Positions 28,517-37,775 of a stretch of DNA of 64,000 bases are shown piece by piece; the first letter of the stretch is position 1; each line of letters starts with the position of its first letter. Position numbers and translations under genes: made by a program. Source of the DNA: Rivularia sp. PCC 7116 (GTDB taxonomy: Bacteria > Cyanobacteriota > Cyanobacteriia > Cyanobacteriales > Nostocaceae); the NCBI RefSeq assembly GCF_000316665.1, contig NC_019678.1, forward strand, positions 2,976,001 to 3,040,000. Direction: 5' to 3'. Under the pieces are notes generated by a model. That model saw only the letters and a list, made by a program, of their open reading frames with translations. It searched no databases and was not told the origin of the DNA.

Positions 28517-29950
28517 CTAACTGTTATTCTTCCTTCTCTCTTCAAGCTTAAGCAAAATTTCCGCGTGCATTTCGCGGGTGATGGGATAAAAATAAGTTAA
28601 AAATAATCCGCAAATTAAACATATTATGGGAATGGGGCCGACAGCGATACGGATGGCTGATAGTGCTGCATCTGGCTGTATTGGTAATTCAGTTTGTCCG
28701 GGAACATTTTCCTGGAAGCCCGAAGTTTGCAAAGCGATTCCCACTAAAAATAAACCGAAAGCTAAACCAAATTTTTGCAGCAATACCATAAAGCCGTAAA
28801 ATACACCTTCACGTCTTTGTCCGGTTTGTAGTTCATCTAATTCGATCACATCTGGCATCATAGACCAAGGTACCAGATAAGCTACCGATACTCCCGAACC
28901 TGCTATTACTGCTAAAACATACATTAAATTTATTTGATCGGGTTGTAAAAAGAATAATCCCGACGCTGCGATGATCCATAAAAACATTCCCATAAAGTAA
29001 ACGGCTTTTTTACCAACTTTTTTACTTAATGCACCCCAAACAAAGAGCATTAATAAAGCTGTTCCCTGTACGCCAATCATGACTGTAGGTACGTCTGATT
29101 CCTTCAGCTTCATGCAATAGATAACAAAATAAGGAATAACGCTTGCTGTTATTTGTACCCCCAACCAGGAAAATAGATATATACCAATTACGAATAAAAA
29201 AGGTTTATTGTTGAAAACGATTTTGATTTGTTCTCCCATAGGAATCGATTGGCTTTCCTCGCTTTGAGTACGTTTCGCTTCAAAAGCCAAAACGCGATCG
29301 CGAGTTCCCCAGACACACCAAAATAGCCCTAAGACTGCAATTACAGCACATACCGCTGCTAAAACTAAATATTGGTGTTGACGATTATCAACTAAAGAAA
29401 ATATCAGTCTTGCTAAGAATAATGAAAGAATGCTACCGCCGATAGAAAAAGCGAAGCGAATACTATTAAGGCTGGTTCGTTCGTCATAATCTTGAGTTAA
29501 TTCTGGAGTCATTGCCGTGTAAGGCAAATTAACTACCGTATAAAATACCTGAGATATCACCCCAATGATGACGTAATACCAAAACAGTACCCAAACATTG
29601 GTACTTGGTACAATCCACTGCAAAAAGAAGAAAATACCAAAAGGTATCGCACCATACAGCAGCCAAGGGAGACGACGACCCCAACGTTTAGATTCCGTTT
29701 TGTCAGTCAAAACCCCTACAAAGGGGTCATTTACAGCATCCCAAATTTTACCCACCATCAAGATGCTGCCAGCTAAACCCGCAGGAATACCAGCGACATT
29801 AGTAAAGAAAACTAGCAGAAAAAATACCGAAATATTCGCAGTAATCGCCGGTCCCAAATCCCCCGCACCGTAAGCCAACTTGGTTTTTAAGTTGAGTTTT
29901 TTATTTTTATCAACCTCTTGGGGATAACCATCAGCCACAGAATCGCTCAT
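28517..29950 (-). CDS. GPH-family sugar transporter (MFS)
   Basis: 477 residues, 12 helices. The signature of glycoside-pentoside-hexuronide:cation symporters is clear: LAYGAGDLGPAI, KIWDAVNDPFVGVLTDKT, and RRLPWLLYGAIPFG. It imports a sugar or glycoside with a cation in the inner membrane; the substrate is not readable. Leftward single gene; a GA-rich tract separates it from the preceding gene. Confidence 0.88.
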   Translation of the reverse strand: MSDSVADGYPQEVDKNKKLNLKTKLAYGAGDLGPAITANISVFFLLVFFTNVAGIPAGLAGSILMVGKIWDAVNDPFVGVLTDKTESKRWGRRLPWLLYGAIPFGIFFFLQWIVPSTNVWVLFWYYVIIGVISQVFYTVVNLPYTAMTPELTQDYDERTSLNSIRFAFSIGGSILSLFLARLIFSLVDNRQHQYLVLAAVCAVIAVLGLFWCVWGTRDRVLAFEAKRTQSEESQSIPMGEQIKIVFNNKPFLFVIGIYLFSWLGVQITASVIPYFVIYCMKLKESDVPTVMIGVQGTALLMLFVWGALSKKVGKKAVYFMGMFLWIIAASGLFFLQPDQINLMYVLAVIAGSGVSVAYLVPWSMMPDVIELDELQTGQRREGVFYGFMVLLQKFGLAFGLFLVGIALQTSGFQENVPGQTELPIQPDAALSAIRIAVGPIPIICLICGLFLTYFYPITREMHAEILLKLEERRKNNS

Positions 29951-30015
29951 AATACCTACACTCGTATTACAATAAAGGATTTGGCATCTACCATTAATTT
30001 TAAATTACCTCTCTT

Positions 30016-30534
30016 ATGCCAGACCTTTATATCTCGTGGTCAGATTATCACCACAAAATAGAACAACTAGCTGCTCAAATTTATCAATCCGGCTGGGAAT
30101 TCAATCAAATAGTTTGCCTTGCCAGGGGTGGGCTGCGAGTAGGAGATATTCTCTCCCGTATATACAAGCAGCCATTAGCAATATTAGCAACATCATCTTA
30201 CAGCGGTGCGGGCAAGCAAGAAAGGGGTGAATTAACCTTTTCTCGACATTTAACTATGACTGAAGAGGCACTAGGTTCGCGAATCCTGTTAGTTGATGAC
30301 CTCGTAGATTCAGGAGTTACGCTCAAAGAGACTATTCCTTGGCTAAAGAAAAATAGTCACTCAAAAATTGAAGAAATTCGCTCTGCCGTAATTTGGTATA
30401 AAGCTTGTTCAGTAATAGTCCCCAACTACTACGCCGATTACTTACCCGACAATCCTTGGATACATCAACCATTTGAAGGTTATGAATTTACAAACCCAGC
30501 GGAGCTTGCCGAGAAGGTGAGTCAGCCTTGTTGA
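30016..30534 (+). CDS. phosphoribosyltransferase
   Basis: 172 residues, type I PRTase fold. The PRPP loop is ILLVDDLVDSGVTLKE and the early LARGGLRVGDILSR is as in xanthine/guanine phosphoribosyltransferases. It salvages a purine base with PRPP, probably hypoxanthine, guanine or xanthine. It is divergent from the sugar transporter across 65 bases. GCG-rich TTGCCGAGAAGGTGAG at the end is repeat-like and may have altered the C terminus. Confidence 0.85.
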   Translation: MPDLYISWSDYHHKIEQLAAQIYQSGWEFNQIVCLARGGLRVGDILSRIYKQPLAILATSSYSGAGKQERGELTFSRHLTMTEEALGSRILLVDDLVDSGVTLKETIPWLKKNSHSKIEEIRSAVIWYKACSVIVPNYYADYLPDNPWIHQPFEGYEFTNPAELAEKVSQPC

Positions 30535-30539
30535 TGTGA

Positions 30540-30620
30540 TAGGTAATGGTTAATAGGTAATTGGTAATGGGTTAACAATCTTACCAATTACCAATTACCA
30601 ATTCTCAATTACCAATTACC
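30540..30620. repeat. short degenerate tandem repeats (STRR-like)
   Basis: GGTAATT words on one side and ACCAATT words on the other make a large imperfect inverted repeat between the converging PRTase and AEC genes. It belongs to the same family as 3150-3310. Confidence 0.7.
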
Positions 30621-30651
30621 AATCCGAAACAAAAACATCCGTTGTTAAAAT

Positions 30652-31572
30652 CTAAAATACTATCAGCCACATCGGAAGAGTTAAAAGCAATATTATCGTT
30701 CCTGTTGCTACTGTGGTAACTGCTAAGTCGCTGTCGAGATTGAAGATTTCGGCAATTATTAAAGTGGAGAAAGCCGGGGGCATTCCTGCTTGTATTACAA
30801 TTACTTGCGCCGGAGTGCCTGTTAAACCCACAACTCGGAAAATACTACCTAGAATTAGCGGTACTAGCAGCATTTTGATGGCGATGCTGATTCCTGCTTG
30901 GGGTAAATTATGCCAGGAATTTAACTTGCTCAATCGCATTCCCATTAAAATCAGTGATAAACCGACACCAATCCAAGCAAATTTATCTAAAACAAATTCT
31001 GCGGAGGGGGGAATTTTTATTTGACGAAACAGCAAGCCGAATCCGAAACTCCATAAAGCAGGATTGATTAATATTACTTTGCTAATCTGCAAAAAGTTTG
31101 TAGCACTACCGCTAAAACGGGCTGCGATTACTGTGCCAAAACCCCAAGTCACAAACAACGAACCTAATAAATCGTAAAATAATCCCCAGGCAAAATACTG
31201 AGTTCCATGTACTGCCAAAGTGATAGGATAGCCAAGAAAACCCGTATTTCCTGCCATCGCCGATATTATTAAACTTCCCTGAGTAGGCTGTAATAAGACT
31301 GTACTTGTAAAATAACTTTGCAATTTTATGACGACTATGGCAAAAAATGCTCCGAGTAACATGGCAGCGTAAGCTACTGCAGGTGCAATCCAAATTGCTC
31401 CGGATAAATCGGCTTTGCGTAAAAAAGCGACAATTCCTATCGGTACTCCTATCCAAAACAGGAACTTACCCAAACGATTTAAAGCTGTATTCGGTAGCCA
31501 GCGCCCTAATAAAAATCCTATTGAAACCGTTGCAATCAGCTTAAAGTAAAGTTCTAAGATGTTTTCTAACAC
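30652..31572 (-). CDS. AEC-family permease
   Basis: 306 residues with about ten hydrophobic helices. It resembles the auxin-efflux-carrier family (GNTGFLGYPITLAVHG; LNPALWSFGFGLL-like segment; VIQAGMPPAFSTLIIAEIF). Bacterial members move organic acids or small hydrophobic compounds. Substrate unknown. Divergent from the VanY-type gene. Confidence 0.9.
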   Translation of the reverse strand: MLENILELYFKLIATVSIGFLLGRWLPNTALNRLGKFLFWIGVPIGIVAFLRKADLSGAIWIAPAVAYAAMLLGAFFAIVVIKLQSYFTSTVLLQPTQGSLIISAMAGNTGFLGYPITLAVHGTQYFAWGLFYDLLGSLFVTWGFGTVIAARFSGSATNFLQISKVILINPALWSFGFGLLFRQIKIPPSAEFVLDKFAWIGVGLSLILMGMRLSKLNSWHNLPQAGISIAIKMLLVPLILGSIFRVVGLTGTPAQVIVIQAGMPPAFSTLIIAEIFNLDSDLAVTTVATGTIILLLTLPMWLIVF

Positions 31573-31671
31573 AAAATCAGGAATTGCATATGTAACCTAC
31601 TATCTAACAGGTTTCTTTCTCTACCGTCTACAATCTCTAATAATTACCGAACATTCATCAGGAGTTGAGCC

Positions 31672-32496
31672 TTGAATAATGAGTTTTACGAGGAAGCACA
31701 AAACTCAACCCCCTCTGAAATAAGCGAAGATATTCCCCAAGCTTTGCGCGATACTCCTGATGCGGCTCCCAAACTAGGTTTGTCCTCATCGTTTGTGGCG
31801 ATCGCCGGAGTAATGGGTTTTGTTCTACTTGCTGCAATTAGTGGTTTAATATTTTACGTTGCTACCCCCAAAAATACAGCAAAACAGCAACCTTCACCTA
31901 CTAGTTCGGCTTCTCCTAATACACTAGACAGTGATTCTGTCAATAAAAAAGCAGAACAGCAAACACTGTTAGGTCATTTAGAATACAAAGAAGCTCCAGA
32001 ATCGGAAATTGTAGCAGTTAATGTAGGCGGAAGACGGATAAAATTACGAAAATCTGCCGGTGAAAGGTTTAAGCAGATGGCGAAAGATGCTCAGAAAGCT
32101 GGTGTAAGATTAGTACCAATTTCGGGATTTCGCTCGGTTAAAGAACAAGAAAAATTATTTATTAGAGTTGGTGCCCAACGCAATCAAACACCAGCCCAAA
32201 GAGCATCAGTAAGCGCTCCTCCCGGACATAGCGAACATCACACCGGTTACGCAGTAGATATTGGTGATGGTGCAGTACCGGCTACGAATTTGAGTACCAA
32301 GTTTGAAAAAACCAAAGCATTTAAATGGTTGGAAGCAAACGCTCCCCGTTATAGTTTTGAATTGTCATTTCCCGAAGGTAATTCACAAGGTGTGAGTTAT
32401 GAACCTTGGCATTGGCGATTTGTTGGTGATAGAGATAGTTTGGAGACTTTTTATAAGGGTAGGGATGTTAAGCCGATTCCTACGCCGGAATCATAA
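31672..32496 (+). CDS. VanY-type D-alanyl-D-alanine carboxypeptidase
   Basis: 274 residues from TTG 31672, chosen because AGGAG lies about ten bases upstream. One membrane helix (about 43-65, FVAIAGVMGFVLLAAISGLIF) anchors it, followed by a Pro/Ser linker. The M15 peptidase domain is about 110-265: ISGFRSVKEQEKLF, the zinc ligands in GHSEHHTGYAVDIGD, and EPWHWRFVG. It trims the peptide stem of peptidoglycan in the periplasm. Confidence 0.92.
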   Translation: MNNEFYEEAQNSTPSEISEDIPQALRDTPDAAPKLGLSSSFVAIAGVMGFVLLAAISGLIFYVATPKNTAKQQPSPTSSASPNTLDSDSVNKKAEQQTLLGHLEYKEAPESEIVAVNVGGRRIKLRKSAGERFKQMAKDAQKAGVRLVPISGFRSVKEQEKLFIRVGAQRNQTPAQRASVSAPPGHSEHHTGYAVDIGDGAVPATNLSTKFEKTKAFKWLEANAPRYSFELSFPEGNSQGVSYEPWHWRFVGDRDSLETFYKGRDVKPIPTPES

Positions 32497-32518
32497 AAAA
32501 TATAGATTACCTGTGTAG

Positions 32519-32546
32519 AGACGTAGCAATGCTACGTCTTTTTTGT
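32519..32546 (+). terminator. intrinsic terminator after VanY-type gene
   Basis: Ten-base arms AGACGTAGCA/TGCTACGTCT around one A, followed by six or more T. It begins 23 bases past the stop. The same palindrome family is found at 8897. Confidence 0.8.
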
Positions 32547-32599
32547 TTATGGGGATAACGCAAAATCTTTGTTTTAAAATTTTTTGATCGTCAGCATCC

Positions 32600-32774
32600 A
32601 AACACATTAATTAAACGAAGGAAGAAGGAAGAAGGAAGAAGTTTGGAATTGGGATGGGGATTTAAACCCCAACCCAATTCTGACACCGTAGGTTGCCGGG
32701 GAATTAAACCCATATATTTAAGTTAATACCAAGAAATATAATAATCATCTATAGTTATTGGAAATTCGCGACCT
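32600..32774. repeat. GAAGGAA heptad run and leader of the STAND gene
   Basis: GGAAGAAGGAAGAAGG at about 32620-32640 is a tandem repeat of seven bases. The sequence after it is AT-rich and leads into the STAND ATPase gene. No ribosome site of high quality is seen before 32775. Confidence 0.55.
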
Positions 32775-33767
32775 GTGAATAATGTGAATAATAATACAAT
32801 AAAATACTCTGGTCGAGTTAAAACTATTATTTGTAAAAGACTAACTAACGATTGGCAAGATTTAGCAGATTATTTTGATATTCAATTACACGAGCGTGAA
32901 GGTTTTCGTTCGGGAAGACAAGCTCATGGTGTCTGGGAATGGTTGGAGCAAAGAGATAGAATTGGTGAATTAGAATCGGCTTTAAATGATATTGGACGGG
33001 ATGATTTAGTTGAGGAGCTTAAAAAAAAACTAGTTGATGGAGAAAGTACTAGTTTATGCTTAGCTAAGCTATTTAACGTTCCAAAATTACCAGATAATTT
33101 TTTACCACGTGACGAACAGCTTCAACCCCTCAAACAAAAAGTACTTTCTCATACTAATCAACCTGTAGGAATCACAAGTACTACTCGTCGGGTAGGTTTA
33201 CAAGGGATGGGTGGTATTGGAAAAACTGTTTTGGCTACGGCTTTAGCAAGGGATGAGGATATCAGAAAAAAGTTTTTTGATGGGATATTTTGGATAACAT
33301 TAGGACAAAGACCAAAGCTTTTAGATTGGCAATTATATTTATCAGAAACTTTGGGAGATAATCAAGCTACATTTACTGAAATTAGTTTTGGTAAAGCCAA
33401 GTTAAAGCAGTTATTTGCTGATAAATCTTGTTTGCTGATTTTAGATGATATTTGGAATTTGAATCATGCAACGACATTTGATGTTTTAGGAGAAAAATGT
33501 CAGATGCTAGTTACAACTCGTGATGCTTCGATAATTACGAGTTTTGGTGCTGTTCGACATGAATTAGCGGTTTTGAGTCAGGAGCAGTCTTTAACACTTT
33601 TAGCCGATTGGGCTGGTTATAAAGATAATACTCTGCTTCCTCCAGAAGCCAATCAAGTTGTTGAAGAGTGCGGAAACCTACCTTTAGCGCTATCGATGGT
33701 AGGAGCTATGTTGCGTGGTAAACCCAACCTTTGGGGAAATGTATTGCAGAAGTTGCTCCCGTGCTGA
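32775..33767 (+). pseudogene. STAND ATPase, N-terminal part (frameshifted from C-terminal part)
   Basis: 330 residues. About 10-85 is a death-like/effector-associated domain (KRLTNDWQDLADYFDIQ; WEWLEQRDRIGELESAL). The NB-ARC domain follows, with Walker A GMGGIGKT at 144-151, Walker B LLILDD at 220-225, sensor LVTTRD, and GNLPLAL. The frame ends at TGA 33765-33767. Deleting one C from the CCC at 33758-33760 makes it run on as KLLRADLDKIQ into the next segment, so both segments are one APAF-1-like gene. It may be a real mutation, a phase-variable site, or a sequencing error. Confidence 0.85.
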
Positions 33768-36066
33768 TTTAGATAAAATTCAGCAACAGTTCCCAGATTA
33801 TCCTTATCCCGATTTACTCAAAGCGATTCAGGTTAGTGTAGAAACTTTAGAAGCAGATACCAAAGAAAAATATTTTGATTTTGCTATATTTTCGGAAGAT
33901 ACAGCAATACCAGAACAAGTTTTACAAATATTTTGGCAAGCTGAAGGTTTAGATGAATACGATACTCAGGATGTAGTAGATGAATTAGCAAACAAGTCCT
34001 TAGTATCAACGGATGAGGATGGTAAATTACGGTTGCATGACTTGCAATTAGATTATCTCAGGAAGCAGACAGAAGATTTATCCACATTACACAATCGCTT
34101 TTTGCAAGCCTATAGCCAAAAATACCCCGATGGCTGGCATACTTTAGAAAATGACGGCTATATTTACCAATATTTAAGCTATCATTTCCAACAAGCACAA
34201 CGAGAAGACGAACTTCAACAATTGCTGCTTGATTTTCGGTGGTTAAAAGCAAAGTTAAAGAACACTAATATAAATGCTTTGATAGCAGATTATAATCTCA
34301 TTCTGAGCGAAAATAATTTTGATCGACAATCTCAATCGCCACAAGATAAAAGTCTTCAATTAGTAAAAGGTGCTTTACAACTTTCGGCGCATATTTTAGC
34401 TGGAGATAAAAATCAGCTACCAGGACAATTATTCGGACGTTTGCTGTCTTTTCAAAACCCTGAGATTCAGCATTTATTACAACAAGCAAAAAATAATCAA
34501 ACTTCTCTCTGGTTGCGACCTTTTGTTCCCAGCTTAACTCCTCCTGGTAAGGAATTAATAGCCACTTTTCAAGGTCATAGTGACTCGGTTTATGCAGTGG
34601 CTTACGCACCAGATGGAAAACGGGCGATTTCTGCTTCCTATGACAACACTCTCAAGCTATGGGATTTACAAACAGGAGAAATTGAGCATACTTTTCAAGG
34701 TCATAGTGACTCGGTTAATGCAGTGGCTTACGCACCAGATGGAAAACAAGCGATTTCTGCTTCCGATGACAACACTCTCAAGCTATGGAATTTACAAACA
34801 GGAGAAATTGAGCATACTTTTCAAGGTCATAGTGACTCGGTTTATGCAGTGGCTTACGCACCAGATGGAAAACAAGCGATTTCTGCTTCCGATGACAAAA
34901 CTCTCAAGCTATGGAATTTACAAACAGGAGAAATTGAGCATAGTTTTCAAGGTCATAGTAACTCGGTTAATGCAGTGGCTTACGCACCAGATGGAAAACG
35001 GGCGATTTCTGCTTCGCATGACCAAACTCTCAAGCTATGGAATTTACAAACAGGAGAAATTGAGCATACTTTTCAAGGTCATAGTAACTCGGTTAATGCA
35101 GTGGCTTACGCACCAGATGGAAAACGGGCGATTTCTGCTTCCTATGACAAAACTCTCAAGCTATGGAATTTACAAACAGGAGAAATTGAGCATACTTTTC
35201 AAGGTCATAGTAACTGGGTTTATGCAGTGGCTTACGCACCAGATGGAAAACGGGCGATTTCTGCTTCCTATGACAAAACTCTGAAGCTATGGAATTTACA
35301 AACAGGAGAAATTGAGCATACTTTTCAAGGTCATAGTGACTCGGTTTATGCAGTGGCTTACGCACCAGATGGAAAACAAGCGATTTCTGCTTCCGATGAC
35401 CAAACTCTCAAGCTATGGAATTTACAAACAGGAGAAATTGAGCATACTTTTCAAGGTCATAGTGACTGGGTTGTTGCAGTGGCTTACGCACCAGATGGAA
35501 AACAAGCGATTTCTGCTTCCGATGACAAAACTCTCAAGCTATGGAATTTACAAACAGGAGAAATTGAGCATAGTTTTCAAGGTCATAGTAACTGGGTTAA
35601 TGCAGTGGCTTACGCACCAGATGGAAAACAAGCGATTTCTGCTTCCGATGACAAAACTCTCAAGCTATGGAATTTACAAACAGGAGAAATTGAGCATAGT
35701 TTTCAAGGTCATAGTAACTGGGTTAATGCAGTGGCTTACGCACCAGATGGAAAACGGGCGATTTCTGCTTCCGATGACAAAACTCTCAAGCTATGGAATT
35801 TACAAACAGGAGAAATTGAGCATAGTTTTCAAGGTCATAGTAACTGGGTTAATGCAGTGGCTTACGCACCAGATGGAAAACGGGCGATTTCTGCTTCGGG
35901 TGACAAAACTCTCAAGCTATGGAATTTAGAAACAAAGGAAGAGGAAGATACTTTTACTGGTGAAGCTTTTATGGTGAGTTGTGCTGTTGCACCTGATGGG
36001 TTAACAATTGTGGCGGGAGATGTAGAAGGAAGGGTGCATTTTCTGCGTTTAGAGGAAGGGAATTAA
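33759..36066 (+). pseudogene. STAND ATPase, C-terminal part with WD40 propeller
   Basis: Continues the gene above from about 33759 (an internal ATG at 33715 is out of the natural frame context). The first about 250 residues are the winged-helix and helical part after NB-ARC (KYFDFAIFSEDTAIPEQVLQ; LRLHDLQLDYLRKQ). From 34561 there are 11 nearly identical 42-residue WD40 repeats plus a divergent twelfth. The propeller would sense a ligand and release the ATPase, as in APAF-1 and antiphage STAND proteins. Confidence 0.85.
34561..35946 (+). repeat. eleven tandem 126-bp WD40 units
   Basis: Eleven units of exactly 126 bases, each encoding FQGHS..V.AVAYAPDGK and similar. Differences are confined to about six codons per unit: D/N and S/W after GHS, then Y/N/V, later R/Q, then Y/D/H/G and N/K/Q before TLKLW. 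The near identity outside these codons indicates recent duplication or gene conversion. Confidence 0.95.
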
Positions 36067-36121
36067 AGCCTTTTGCCCCTGATATTACAATTGTGCCAGT
36101 TGCGGTCATTGCTAATTCTTT

Positions 36122-36688
36122 TTAATTATTCCCCAAAATCTCATTCACGTTAATATTCACATCATCAAAAGCTTGAATAACTAAACTCTCACCCCTGACA
36201 AGTTTATCTACTTTCTGATAACCATCCGTTGCGGGTTCTCGATACACTTCTACACATTCGGAATTAATATCAACCAACCAAACTTCTACTACACTTTCTT
36301 CAGCATAAAGAGGTGTTTTTACTTCCCGGTCATATTTAATAGTAGTATCAGCAACTTCTATAACCAGAAAAACATCTTTTGGCTGCGGATGTGCTGATAA
36401 GTAATCATCCTCACGAGGTTTTAGTAAAGCCACGTCTGGTTGTGGTTGTGAACTATCATCTAATCCTATGGGATTTTGAACGCTGATAATTACTTCATCG
36501 CCCAATTTCCGATGCAAAACTTTATCTAAACGTCTTACACAACAAGCATGTTTGGTTCCTATAGCAGCCATTTCAATTATTTCTCCCCGAATCAATTCCA
36601 CCCTGTCATCTTCATTCAGAATGCCTACTGCTGCCATTTTGTGGAATTGTTCGACAGTAAATTTCCTTCTGAGCAATTGTACAGTCAT
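36122..36688 (-). CDS. Uma2-family (DUF820) endonuclease-like protein
   Basis: 188 residues, the usual length of this family, which is very abundant in cyanobacteria. Seen: FTVEQFHKMAAVGILNEDDRVELIRGEIIEM, then QPQPDVALLKP and VFLVIEVADTT, the PDDEXK-like core (D, E-x-A/K), and VVEVWLVDI. A nuclease is predicted from the fold; no substrate is established. It converges on the STAND gene. Confidence 0.92.
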   Translation of the reverse strand: MTVQLLRRKFTVEQFHKMAAVGILNEDDRVELIRGEIIEMAAIGTKHACCVRRLDKVLHRKLGDEVIISVQNPIGLDDSSQPQPDVALLKPREDDYLSAHPQPKDVFLVIEVADTTIKYDREVKTPLYAEESVVEVWLVDINSECVEVYREPATDGYQKVDKLVRGESLVIQAFDDVNINVNEILGNN

Positions 36689-36714
36689 TTTTTGTGCAGG
36701 GATTTTGGGTTGTT

Positions 36715-36828
36715 TACTGGTTCCTAGCCTCTGGCTGGGAACCCATAACCGGAGGCTCTGCCTCCAGTATAAGTGGAAGGCAGAGCCTTCTTAAATGCAT
36801 TACAAGGCAGAGCCTTGTAACGAGATAA
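36715..36828. repeat. palindromic GGCTCTGCC-type repeats
   Basis: Clustered inverted words: GGTTCCTAGCC...GGCTGGGAACC, GGAGGCTCTGCCTCC, AAGGCAGAGCCTT (twice). These are a known style of dispersed REP-like repeat in Nostocales. They mark the left flank of the accessory island. Confidence 0.7.
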
Positions 36829-37032
36829 AAGCATAAGCTTGCCGTTGCGGCAAAGTTATGGGTTATGGGTAAATGTGACTTTACCCATAACTTTGCCGCT
36901 ACTGGAACCATAACTTTGCCGCCAACAACACCATAACCCTCATTCTTACGTCAGCCAATTTTTGATGAAATTGGCATCTTGGAACCATAATTTTGCCGCT
37001 AGTTCAAAATGGAATGATAAGTCTGCCGTGAG
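36829..37032 (+). repeat. CCATAACTTTGCCGC repeat cluster (left)
   Basis: About six copies of a motif near GGAACCATAACTTTGCCGC, mostly in plus orientation, at about 36831, 36884, 36903, 36979 and 37010. One inverted pair lies at 36831-36860 (AGCATAAGCTTGCCG then CGGCAAAGTTATGGG). The pair also occurs at 53440-53473 beside tRNA-Ala. Array spacing and the repeat sequence at both sides suggest transposase-binding sites at the ends of a Tn7-like element; this is inference. Confidence 0.6.
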
Positions 37033-37073
37033 TTCAATCGAATATACAAAGCAGGAAAGAGCAGAAGCGGTTT

Positions 37074-37775
37074 ATGCTGGCTGGTGTCGGAGATAAATTT
37101 TCATCTATGGCAGCCCTATTAATTCCAAGTGAGGAATATGTAGACTTAACTTTTAAGTTAAGAGGCGCACCTATTCCTCTTGATAATGGCTATGTTATCT
37201 ATAGTGCTTTGTCAAGGATTTGTCCTAGTCTTCACGAACTGAAGTCTATTGGAATCCATCCGATTGCTGGAATACCAACTAGGAACAATTTGCTTGAGAT
37301 CGCGGCTCAATCTCGTTTAAAAATCCGGATTCATCACCAACAAATCCCTTTATTATATCCCTATTTAGCAGGTCAAGCTTTTCACATAGGTAAAAATTCT
37401 TATCAACTAGATATTCCCGATTACAAACCGTTAATTTCCTCAGAAAGCGTTTATTCACGATTGGTGGTAATCAAAGGGTTTCAAGATCCTAGTAACTTTA
37501 TTGAAGCTGTGCAACGGCAACTAGATAATTTAGAAATACAAGGAAAAATTGAACTTCTTACCCGACAAGATGGAACACCTCAAAGAAGGCAATTAACCAT
37601 CAGTAAGGAAGGGAAACAGTTTAAAGTTAGAGGATTTGGCGTAAAAGTAAGCGAACTTAACCCTGAAGATTCCTTAACCCTGCAAGAACATGGTATTGGG
37701 GGAAAACGAAAGATGATGTGCGGAATATTTGTCCCAGCGACTCGCAACAAGGAAGAAAAGGAAACCATTACATGA
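37074..37775 (+). CDS. cas6: Cas6-type CRISPR endoribonuclease (MYXAN/Cmx6-like)
   Basis: 233 residues, RAMP fold. The C-terminal Gly-rich loop HGIGGKRKMMCGIFVP is the Cas6 signature. DLTFKLRGAPIPLDNGY at the start and LHELKSIGIHPIAG fit the Cmx6 subgroup that accompanies Cmx8. It cuts the CRISPR transcript at the repeat hairpin and can stay in Cascade. Its stop overlaps the cas8 start (ATGA), so it leads a four-gene operon. An ATG at 37107 is an alternative start. Confidence 0.85.
   Translation: MLAGVGDKFSSMAALLIPSEEYVDLTFKLRGAPIPLDNGYVIYSALSRICPSLHELKSIGIHPIAGIPTRNNLLEIAAQSRLKIRIHHQQIPLLYPYLAGQAFHIGKNSYQLDIPDYKPLISSESVYSRLVVIKGFQDPSNFIEAVQRQLDNLEIQGKIELLTRQDGTPQRRQLTISKEGKQFKVRGFGVKVSELNPEDSLTLQEHGIGGKRKMMCGIFVPATRNKEEKETIT

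Noticed and set aside
34580-35929. Long plus-strand frames (34580-35284 and 35312-35929) inside the WD40 array, repeating FLLPMTKLSSYGIYKQEKLS
   Set aside because: Shadow frames. The unit is 126 bp, a multiple of three, so alternative frames stay open across all copies; the WD40 frame explains the DNA.
36714-36911. 65-residue minus-strand frame in the repeat cluster
   Set aside because: Composed of repeat sequence; no protein character.
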